In this document: piece by piece, positions 51,199 to 58,165 of the stretch | Layout of the letters: every line of letters starts with the position of its first letter | Position numbering within the stretch: position 1 is the stretch's first letter | Origin: Phycisphaerales bacterium | GTDB lineage: Bacteria; Planctomycetota; Phycisphaerae; Phycisphaerales; SM1A02 | Direction: 5' to 3' | NCBI GenBank assembly: GCA_020345805.1 | Contig: CP070772.1 | Coordinates: 1,673,021-1,731,185 of the forward strand | Length of the DNA: 58,165 nucleotides | Notes under the pieces: model-generated | The model's input: only the letters and a program-made list of their open reading frames with translations | Told to the model about the DNA's origin: nothing | Databases searched by the model: none | Position numbers and translations under genes: made by a program

Positions 51199-53628
51199 AT
51201 GAAGACGACACGATGGATCGTGATCGGGCTCATCGTCGTCACACCCGCCGCTTGGGTGACGCAGATGCTGGCGGTTCCGTGGATCCATGGTCCGCTGGCG
51301 TGGGAACGCCTGCGAGCAATCGAGCGGTCCAGCGACGAGTCAGTTCTGGCCAAAATCGCCTCACAGGACAGCGACCGCGATGTCCGCTTCGCCGCCTTCG
51401 GGAAGCTGAGCGATCAGGCTGCGCTCACCCGAGTCGCCATCGATGCCAACGACAAAGACATCGCTCTGATCGCTGTCCAGAAACTGACCGAGCAGGCCGA
51501 ACTCACCCGAGTCGCCATCGATGCCAGCGACAAAGACATCGTCTTGGTCGCAGTCCAGAAGCTGACCGATCAGGCCGTGCTCACCCAGATCGCCACCAGC
51601 GACAGTTACTCGGAGAATCGCCAGGCCGCCATCGCGAACCTGATTGATCAGGCTGCGCTCACCCAAGTCGCCATCAATGCTGGCTTTCAGGATGATCGCC
51701 TCGCTGCGCTCGAGAAACTGACCGATCGAGAGGGACTTGCCCGCGTCGCCAGCGATGCGCAAGACCGACGGGTTCGCCTCGCCGCTGTCCAGAGGCTGAC
51801 CGATCAGCAGACGCTCGCCGCAATCGCCAGTACTGATCCCAGTTCTGACGTCCGCATCGTCGCCCTCGAGAGGTTGACGGAACAGCCGGCGCTCGCCCGA
51901 GTTGCCATCGATGCCACCGACGAAGACATCATCTTAGCCGCCGTGCAGAAGCTGACCGATCAGGACGCCCTCGCCCAAGTCGCCACCAACGAAGCCAATC
52001 CGCAGATTCGCCGGGCCGCCATCCAGAATCTGGTCGATCAGGCCGTGTTCGCCCAGGTCGCCACCAACGATAGTGATTCGGAGAATCGCGTGGTCGCCAT
52101 CCAGAATCTGATTGATCAGGTCGCGCTGGCCGAGATTGCCATCAACTCCAGCGTGAAGGAGGACCGCCTTGCTGCCGTGGAGCAGTTAACCGATCAAGAC
52201 CAACTCGCCCGCGTCGCCCGCGATGCGATAGGTAATTGGGACAGGGCGAACTACTACGTCCGCCGTGCGGTCGTCGAGAAACTGACCAGTCAGGAAGCAC
52301 TAGCCGCAATCGCTAGCGCTGAAGGTCCCGACGTCGGTTTCCCCGCTGTCGCGAGGTTGACCGATCAGATTCTGCTCAGTCAAGTGGTCTGCACTACTTA
52401 CGATGAGCATGTTCGACGGGCCGCTTTCGAGAAGCTGACGGATCAAGCCGCGTTTGCTCATATCGTGATGAGCGCTGGCGATCGAGCAAGAGATATTCGG
52501 CGTCAGGCTTTCGGCAAACTGACCGATCAGGCTTTGCTGGCAGAAATCGCCATCAATGGCCCCGATGGCGTTCGCGGTACCGCTGTCGAGAAACTGACCG
52601 ATCAGGCCGCCCTCGCACAGATCGCCGCTGGTGATGATTTTGTATACGCTCGCGAGGCGGCCGTTCAGAAGGTGAGCGATCTAGCTGTGTTGGCCAAGAT
52701 CGCCACCAATGACAGTTCTGACTATGTTCGCCGCGCCGCCATCAAACAGCTGACCGTGAGAGATCTGTCATTAGCTTCAGAGCCGACGGGCGACTCGCCG
52801 CAACACCTGCTCCTGCTCACAGTAATCAAGTTCCTACGGGCAACAGATGACATTCCAGATGAGCATCGCGAGCGCATTCTCTTCGAACTACTGCCGGTGG
52901 CGCACGTGTATTCACAACCGACGTGGACGGATCATTTGGGTTCACTGGAGACTCTCTCGATCGACTGGGACCGGATTAGCGAGAGGTACATACCCGAGTG
53001 GGCCTCCCTCAGCGCTAAGACAGCGTGGGGAGCCATAGAGTCCGGCAATTATATTACGAACTTCGGCGAAGCTGTCTTTTTCGCCGCGACCTTTGCAGGA
53101 GCAGAGGGCGAGTTGACCGCTGAGTGGCGCACAGCGTTGCCAAATCGGCCGCAGGGATCCGATTGGTCTCACATTGAGGCCCCCATCGAAGCACCGGATG
53201 CGTTCGTTCCTTGGTTGAAAGATAATCAGCCCGCGGCTGTCGAGATCGCAACCGCTCATAGCGATTATCGATTTCGCGTCGCCGCCATCTCAATGCTTAC
53301 CGATCAGGCTCTTCTAGCTAAGTTCGCCACCGATGAAAGCGAATTTCGGTTTTGCATCGCTGCCATTGACCAGCTTACCGATCAGGCTCTTCTGGCCAAG
53401 TTGGCTACCGAGTCCAGCAATGATTATGTTCGTCTTCATGCCACACAGCAGCTGATCAACCAGGCTGTACTGGCCGAGATTGCCACCGCTGACAGCTACG
53501 ACTATGTTCGCGCCACCGCCGTTAAGAAGCTGACCGATCAGGCGGTACTGGCGCGGATCGCCGCGGGTGATGACGAAGAGTACGTCCGCGATTGTGCGGC
53601 CCGCAGGCTTAAACAACTGAGGCGATGA
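51199..53628 (+). CDS. Membrane-anchored protein of about 23 26-residue repeats
   Basis: An 809-residue protein: an N-terminal signal or membrane anchor (about 5-25), then about 18 repeats of 26 residues on the pattern LA-x-IA-x(5)-D-x-VR-x-AA-x-KLTDQA, resembling short HEAT or leucine-rich-variant repeats. An insertion of about 165 residues without repeats follows (starting near RDLSLASEPTGD), then five more repeats to the end. The protein is probably a right-handed solenoid that binds other proteins; the insertion may be a separate domain. CAGGAGA precedes ATG 51199; the frame is open upstream to 51031. Adjacent repeats share much DNA sequence, so copy number may vary among strains. Confidence 0.8.
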   Translation: MKTTRWIVIGLIVVTPAAWVTQMLAVPWIHGPLAWERLRAIERSSDESVLAKIASQDSDRDVRFAAFGKLSDQAALTRVAIDANDKDIALIAVQKLTEQAELTRVAIDASDKDIVLVAVQKLTDQAVLTQIATSDSYSENRQAAIANLIDQAALTQVAINAGFQDDRLAALEKLTDREGLARVASDAQDRRVRLAAVQRLTDQQTLAAIASTDPSSDVRIVALERLTEQPALARVAIDATDEDIILAAVQKLTDQDALAQVATNEANPQIRRAAIQNLVDQAVFAQVATNDSDSENRVVAIQNLIDQVALAEIAINSSVKEDRLAAVEQLTDQDQLARVARDAIGNWDRANYYVRRAVVEKLTSQEALAAIASAEGPDVGFPAVARLTDQILLSQVVCTTYDEHVRRAAFEKLTDQAAFAHIVMSAGDRARDIRRQAFGKLTDQALLAEIAINGPDGVRGTAVEKLTDQAALAQIAAGDDFVYAREAAVQKVSDLAVLAKIATNDSSDYVRRAAIKQLTVRDLSLASEPTGDSPQHLLLLTVIKFLRATDDIPDEHRERILFELLPVAHVYSQPTWTDHLGSLETLSIDWDRISERYIPEWASLSAKTAWGAIESGNYITNFGEAVFFAATFAGAEGELTAEWRTALPNRPQGSDWSHIEAPIEAPDAFVPWLKDNQPAAVEIATAHSDYRFRVAAISMLTDQALLAKFATDESEFRFCIAAIDQLTDQALLAKLATESSNDYVRLHATQQLINQAVLAEIATADSYDYVRATAVKKLTDQAVLARIAAGDDEEYVRDCAARRLKQLRR

Positions 53629-53901
53629 TCACAGGAGTGATCGATTATGATCTGAAGAACGGTCGCCACACCACCGCGGATCAACAGATGCAGTCATTCA
53701 TGTACTGCGATGAACCCCACGGCTTCGGAACACGATCAGGTTGCTCTTCCATGCGGGACGCGCGAGCCCACCGCATTTCAGGGCCGATACGAGCCAGTTG
53801 ACGGTTGATGCCGAGCCAGAGCCTTAACGCGGAGGTCACCCAAGTGAGCGATCAGGGCAAGCAAGGGGTCCCGACCGAAAAGAGATCGCCGAGCTGGCGA
53901 G

Positions 53902-54300
53902 GTGGGCAAAGTGGCGTTCGCCGCCCCCGACACTGGCGGCGTTGAGCCGAAGTTCGACTGCAGCGCCGCATATGAAGGCTACGACGGCATCCTGCACGGC
54001 GGGGTTGTCGCATCGCTCGTCGACGGGGTGATGACCAACTGCCTCTTCGCACGCGGCATCCCCGGGGTGACCGCGGACCTGACCGCGCAGTTCCGCCATC
54101 CCATTGTCACCGGCACCCGCGCAGTCGCGCGGGCCTGGATCGAGCGATCGTTCCCTCCCCGCCACCTCATCGGGGCCGAGATCGTGCGGAGCATGCAGAC
54201 CAAGACCTCCGCCATCGGCCGGTTCGTGGAGTACGTCGCAGACGGCGCTGAAGAATCAGTCGCCACAGATCAGCGCGGGCAGGAGACAATAACGACCTGA
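53902..54300 (+). CDS. Hotdog-fold (PaaI-like) thioesterase candidate
   Basis: A 132-residue protein with the 4HBT signature AYEGYDGILHGGVVASLVDGVMTNCLF followed by VTADLTAQFRHPIVTGT, as in acyl-CoA thioesterases of the PaaI group. The N-terminus before VEPKF is shorter than usual and starts with GTG 53902 without a good ribosome-binding site. The usual upstream CFGCG-type segment is not seen in this frame, so a truncated or frameshifted start is possible. The conserved catalytic pocket (HGG...D) is intact. Neighbours give no clear context. Confidence 0.65.
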   Translation: MGKVAFAAPDTGGVEPKFDCSAAYEGYDGILHGGVVASLVDGVMTNCLFARGIPGVTADLTAQFRHPIVTGTRAVARAWIERSFPPRHLIGAEIVRSMQTKTSAIGRFVEYVADGAEESVATDQRGQETITT

Positions 54301-54601
54301 CCACACCCACCGCGACACGGATTGAGACCCGGCGGTGCCTGCGACCTCAAGGCCGCAGTGCCCGCGATCATGCAGGCGCAGAGCAGCCCGCGGGGCACCA
54401 CCAACCGGCTGTCCAATGCGCCTTCTTCACTGATTGGCCTTCCTGACTGACACTGACCGAATCGAGAAGGCCCGTGACTGACGCGCCTGAGACGGAACGT
54501 TGGAGCAAGGCAGAGGCCGATGGCAAACGCTTCGTGATTGACAGGGAGTGGAAGAGCGACCCTGCGCGTGGTTAACCAGCCAGGGCTCCACCCTTGACGA
54601 T
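54301..54601 (+). other. 301-base intergenic region
   Basis: Between the convergent hotdog gene and the CapA-like gene. No ORF with protein character and no clear terminator hairpin with T-tract was seen. Confidence 0.4.
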
Positions 54602-55798
54602 TCAGAAAACGCTGTCGTGCAGTGTGCTCGTTGCTGCGGTGGTCCCGGATCCGGTCACCGGACTGCAATCGGCTCCATCTGACTGGTCCCACCTGACGGT
54701 CAGCGTCCCATCATCCTGCAGCAGAACACGCGCACCGAAGGCCTCGCTCTCACGGTTCAGTACGTCCCGAAGCCACGCCGCGTCGTTCCGGTCGGCACGG
54801 TGCAGCCGAAAGTTGCGGATCTGCATCGGCGTCATTCGTAACCCGGTCAGCGCCCCGGTCGAGGCGTCAACGGTCGGGAAATACATCAGCGTCAGATCAG
54901 GTCTATACCTTTCGTGGCCGGCAATGCCTTCATAGTCGTTCAGGAAGTCGCCAGAGCCGTAGAGGATCAGACGGTCGTTGTAGACCTCCAAACCCTTCAC
55001 ATGATGAGATGAATGACCGTGGACGATATCCACGCCTGCCTCGTCGATCAGACGGCGTGCGAATTCAATCTGCTCACCGGGAATGCGATAGCCCCAGTTG
55101 CCGCCCCAATGAATCGAGAAGACCACGACGTCGCCGTCACGGGCGTGATGCTCGACCGTGCCCGCAATCATCCGCACCACCTCATCCGAGAAGTCCGGGA
55201 GATAGTTGATGCCGGGTTTCGTTGCCGTGGCCGCCCATTCCCGCGGCACACCGCCGGTCGGGGAACCGAACGCAAAGACGAGGACCCGACCTTTTTCCTG
55301 CACGCCCAGCACGGCCGGCGCTGCCGCCTGCTCAAGATTCTGTCCGACACCTGCGGTTCTTACCCCGGCCTTCCTCAGCGTCTTCGCAGTCTCGTTCAGT
55401 CCGGCATATCCCCAGTCCAGGAGGTGGTTGTTTGCCAGAACGCAGCAGTCGATGTCGGCGGCGGTGATGCAGGCGGTATTCTCCGGATGCATCCGGTAGT
55501 GGATGCTCTTGTTCTTCCAGTAGTCGTCGCTGGTAGTGACACTCGTCTCCAGATTGACGACTCGGACGCTCGGGCGGATTCGCCTGAACTCATCCAGGGC
55601 ATCACCCCAGATGTAGCCGAAATCGACCGGGGAATCGATCGGACCGGTGCGCTCTTCCGCGAGTCGAACGTAGACCTTCGCGCTCCGCACGTACGGTTCG
55701 TGCAAGACGGGGTCGACGGAGTGCGGGAGGATTTGGTCGATTCCGCGGCCCGTCATCACGTCCCCGCACAGGAATATCGTGATCAGCACCCTGTTCAT
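54602..55798 (-). CDS. CapA/PgsA-like metallophosphatase-fold protein
   Basis: A 398-residue protein of the CapA family, linked in some bacteria to poly-gamma-glutamate capsule synthesis. Motifs in order: FLCGDVMTGRGID, VVNLETSVT, VLANNHLLDWG, FSIHWGGNWGY and VHGHSSHHVKG; these are the metal-ligand positions of the calcineurin-like fold. Other poly-gamma-glutamate genes (pgsB, pgsC) are absent. ATG 55798 gives no clear signal peptide and a weak Shine-Dalgarno; frames extend upstream to 56116. On the same strand as the glycosidase upstream, with a gap of 152 bases. Confidence 0.85.
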   Translation of the reverse strand: MNRVLITIFLCGDVMTGRGIDQILPHSVDPVLHEPYVRSAKVYVRLAEERTGPIDSPVDFGYIWGDALDEFRRIRPSVRVVNLETSVTTSDDYWKNKSIHYRMHPENTACITAADIDCCVLANNHLLDWGYAGLNETAKTLRKAGVRTAGVGQNLEQAAAPAVLGVQEKGRVLVFAFGSPTGGVPREWAATATKPGINYLPDFSDEVVRMIAGTVEHHARDGDVVVFSIHWGGNWGYRIPGEQIEFARRLIDEAGVDIVHGHSSHHVKGLEVYNDRLILYGSGDFLNDYEGIAGHERYRPDLTLMYFPTVDASTGALTGLRMTPMQIRNFRLHRADRNDAAWLRDVLNRESEAFGARVLLQDDGTLTVRWDQSDGADCSPVTGSGTTAATSTLHDSVF

Positions 55799-55950
55799 GG
55801 CTCGACCCGTCGCGTCATCAGCGATCACACGCATCGTCCGCCCGGCCGGCTGTCTCATCCGGATTCTACAGTCCATGACCGGGCGGCGTTGTGGTCGATC
55901 ACGGCGAAGTGGTGTCGGCCCGGCTGAAACCTGCAGCAGAACGTGATTCG

Positions 55951-58165
55951 CTAAGGTGAAAACGCCCCCCGTTCGGTGCTGATTGTCGGCTCGTGAACGA
56001 GAACATCCTCTCTGCGCGACTCGGGGCGGACCGCCAATTCCAGCAGGCGACCGTTGCGGACCTTGCCGGAGACGATGGTCTGATATGGAGCATGAAGCTT
56101 GAAGTCGACATCCCACTCCTTCGGCCAGGCCGGGAGGAGGTGGATCCGCTTTCCGTCGGTCTGCATGAGCATCGACTGGAGTGTGCGCATCAGCACTCCG
56201 CCGTGGTCCTGGTCGGGCACCCAGTCGTAGTTGGGGCCCCAGAACGCGGGGAAGCGCGAACCGTGGTGCTTGTTGCGGGACCGACCGACGAGGGAATCAC
56301 GGGCTTCGTCGGCGAGTCCGAGGTAAGCCATAAACAGGTCGTTCTGCCGCCAGCCGAAATTTCCCCGATCCCAGCGATGCTTGAGAGCTTCAATCCCCAG
56401 CCGCGCGTTCCGCTTCTCGAACGAGACCAGCCGAAACGGGAACACGGCGTAAAGCTCGGGGTTCTCGATGTTGCGCTTTTCGGCGAAGCGCTGAGCGGGG
56501 GCGAGCATCTCCACGCCGTCGACCTGTCGCGTCGGCAAGGCTGGCAGCTTGTTTCTGAATTCGGCCCAGAAGATTCGCTCCGCCGATGTGGACAGATCCG
56601 CGGGCAGGGAAAGCAGCCGGGTGGTGATCGCATAGAGGCCGGCCAGCTCAGGCATGGGGTTGGTGCAGTCCCACCATGTCTCCAGAGCCTGTGACGGCTC
56701 CATGACCAGCCTGCCCTGTTCGTCCGTCTCATAGTGCTGATCGAAGAAGGTCAGGACTTCATGGGCAAACGGCAGCAGTGTCCTCCGGGCGAACGATTCG
56801 TCGAGAGTGTGGTCGTAGTAGTCGAGCATCATCCAGACCAGTTCCGGTCCCGCGACCCACTCCCGCTTGTGCCAGCCGCTCTCCTGAAGCTTGTCGTCAC
56901 CGCGCTCGGCGAAGGGCGTCCAGCCGTAGGTGGCGGTGAATGTCGGCCCCCAGAAATACATGCACTCTGGAATGAAGGCCCCGTCGTGGCCGGTGTAGAG
57001 TTTCGTCCGGAACTTGTGCAGGGGAAGCAGGTCGTCGGCGTACATTCGAAACAGCGGGCGCATCATCTCGAAGTCGCCGCCGGCGCACATGCTCAGGTAG
57101 GGCAGGCGGGTGTTCTGCCACCAGTAGCCCGGGCCCCAGCGCCGGTAATCCGCGTCCCCGAATTTCCCCTCGAAGGGAACCGTGAAGATCGAGCCGTTGA
57201 ACTTGATCGGATAACGTCCGCGTCCGGCGCAGGCGGTGACGTACCTCTGCAGCGCGTATGCCCGACTCACCGCGGTCGCATCGTCGGCGGTGTCGACGAT
57301 CCGGCTGACGACTTCATCGCCGTTGAGGAAGACGGCCAGACGACCGGTGCCCGGATCGATCGACGCCGCAACATGCGACCATCTGCCTTCGGGCAGTACG
57401 TTCTCCCGCGACAGAATGCAGTCCCCGACAATGAGCCGGAGACTTCGGCCCGGGTAGGTGTCAAACAACAGGCCGTCCGCCGCGCCGGGCGTCGTCTTGT
57501 CCACGATCCGGCCGCCGCCCTGCGGCATATCGCCGGGCTTGATCCAGGCCTCGATCGTCAGGCCGTCGCCGAACGTCCAGTTGGTCGAGCCGGCAACGCT
57601 CAGAGGCTCGGCAGGCCGGCCCTGATAAAGCAGGTCGTCAAGCGCCGGAAGCGGGCCATCGCCGGCAATACCGGACAGATTGTCAATTTCGGAATCGGTC
57701 ATCGCACGAGGCACGATGGTCACCCGGCCGAGTTCGCCGACGAATTCGTTGTGCCCGTGTTGATCGATCCCGATGCGGATCGGATGCTCATTCTGCGGTA
57801 TGAACCGCCGCGGCCCGCCGCCCGAAACGTGTATCCAACTGCGCTGCCAGAACCGGCGCCACCACGCCTCGTGATCGGCCCGCCGCTGCGGGAAGCTTTT
57901 TCGGTCGGTGTCCGCCATAAGCTGATCAACCGACGCCAGCCACTTCTCCGGTGACGAAGGATGTTCCGTGAGCACGCAGATGCTGAAGCGGTGATGCTTG
58001 CCTTCCGGCGACTGCAGACGGGTATCGTCGAGCCGCCGTCCGTTTGCCGCGGTGATCACCGCGCCGAAGATCCGGTGCAGCAGAGGATCCGTCTCGCCCT
58101 GGAAATACTCCGAGAGCCCCTGGAGTCGCGCGATCAACTCCGGGCCGACCGACTTGATGTTGTGG
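55951..58165 (-). CDS. Glycoside hydrolase-like protein with LamG insert, N-terminus cut by window edge
   Basis: At least 738 codons are open to the right edge and the true start lies beyond 58165. After EAWWRRFWQRSWIHV, of the kind seen in GH95-like/DUF5703 enzymes, comes a concanavalin-like LamG module (about 230 residues; FGDGLTIEAWIKPGD, WSHVAASIDPGTGRLAVFLNG). The barrel region follows (PYLSMCAGGDFEMMRPLFRMYADDL, PECMYFWGPTFTATYGWTPF, and a DYDWVPDQDHGG-like site). The order fits an (alpha/alpha)6 barrel glycosidase, perhaps on fucosylated or sulfated glycans. The substrate is unknown, but the sulfatase and rhamnose gene in this window suit such use. Confidence 0.75.
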   Translation of the reverse strand, partial: HNIKSVGPELIARLQGLSEYFQGETDPLLHRIFGAVITAANGRRLDDTRLQSPEGKHHRFSICVLTEHPSSPEKWLASVDQLMADTDRKSFPQRRADHEAWWRRFWQRSWIHVSGGGPRRFIPQNEHPIRIGIDQHGHNEFVGELGRVTIVPRAMTDSEIDNLSGIAGDGPLPALDDLLYQGRPAEPLSVAGSTNWTFGDGLTIEAWIKPGDMPQGGGRIVDKTTPGAADGLLFDTYPGRSLRLIVGDCILSRENVLPEGRWSHVAASIDPGTGRLAVFLNGDEVVSRIVDTADDATAVSRAYALQRYVTACAGRGRYPIKFNGSIFTVPFEGKFGDADYRRWGPGYWWQNTRLPYLSMCAGGDFEMMRPLFRMYADDLLPLHKFRTKLYTGHDGAFIPECMYFWGPTFTATYGWTPFAERGDDKLQESGWHKREWVAGPELVWMMLDYYDHTLDESFARRTLLPFAHEVLTFFDQHYETDEQGRLVMEPSQALETWWDCTNPMPELAGLYAITTRLLSLPADLSTSAERIFWAEFRNKLPALPTRQVDGVEMLAPAQRFAEKRNIENPELYAVFPFRLVSFEKRNARLGIEALKHRWDRGNFGWRQNDLFMAYLGLADEARDSLVGRSRNKHHGSRFPAFWGPNYDWVPDQDHGGVLMRTLQSMLMQTDGKRIHLLPAWPKEWDVDFKLHAPYQTIVSGKVRNGRLLELAVRPESRREDVLVHEPTISTERGAFSP

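Noticed and set aside
53836..54165. Minus-strand 109-codon frame over the hotdog gene
   Set aside because: The plus-strand frame carries the hotdog signature; the minus frame has no domain.

Overview
The window is about 58 kb of GC-rich bacterial chromosome with dense, mostly short operons on both strands. The gene repertoire fits Planctomycetota, most likely the Phycisphaerae side. It has a formylglycine-type sulfatase, several membrane proteins carrying a CPxCGY zinc ribbon, a GH10-like family, a LamG-containing glycosidase, and ribosomal proteins with long charged tails. This placement is inference from gene content; there is no rRNA in the window.

Layout. 1-4170 (minus): UDP-glucose dehydrogenase (cut by the left edge), an O6-methylguanine-DNA methyltransferase, a two-TM protein and a secreted endonuclease/exonuclease/phosphatase. 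4236-7744 (plus): three tandem paralogues of a zinc-ribbon membrane protein. 7820-9142: glyA with a terminator. 9245-9673: a small membrane plus zinc-ribbon gene split by an in-frame TAG. 9998-11633: a probable permuted papain-like protein and a YjbR-like protein. 11711-12091: a near-consensus promoter, a hairpin-rich stretch and tRNA-Gln(UUG). 12166-17145 (plus): a housekeeping run of glmU-like, prs, rplY, pth, rpsF, ssb and rplI, without rpsR. 17259-23473 (minus): pheA, a stand-alone NrdJ-tail protein, a membrane protein and mfd. 23624-27545 (minus): rhamnose mutarotase, a secreted alpha/beta hydrolase, then a GH10-like, ComEA-like and VOC operon, with a repeat cluster between. 27723-32700: purC, an ankyrin lipoprotein bracketed by two REP-like elements, folD, coaX and a shortened MnmE-like GTPase. 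32712-39734 (minus): MscS, a DUF481 outer-membrane protein, a sulfatase, a small protein and a very large M14 peptidase. 40368-42812 (plus): a serine hydrolase, a tandem ACT protein and an EF-Tu-domain-2-like protein. 42861-50198 (minus): a seven-gene acyl-CoA operon. 50552-58165: a DUF134 regulator, a 26-residue-repeat protein, a hotdog protein, a CapA-like protein and a LamG-bearing glycosidase cut by the right edge.

The most interesting system is the seven-gene operon at 42861-50198. In transcription order it encodes an archaeal-type HMG-CoA synthase, an SCP2-type thiolase, a DUF35 zinc-ribbon/OB protein, a methylglutaconyl-CoA hydratase-like crotonase, biotin carboxylase, a carboxyltransferase that resembles the glutaconyl-CoA decarboxylase alpha subunit, and a biotin carrier. 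Read as a pathway, it would build HMG-CoA from acetyl-CoA, dehydrate it to 3-methylglutaconyl-CoA and move its carboxyl group through biotin to give 3-methylcrotonyl-CoA, a precursor of isovaleryl-CoA and iso-branched lipids. The reverse direction, leucine or isovalerate breakdown without HMG-CoA lyase, is the main alternative.

Secondary points of interest are the amber-split zinc-ribbon gene, the triplicated zinc-ribbon array with a copied upstream block, the REP-bracketed ankyrin gene, the GH10-like protein that seems to lack both catalytic glutamates, and the truncated MnmE-like GTPase.
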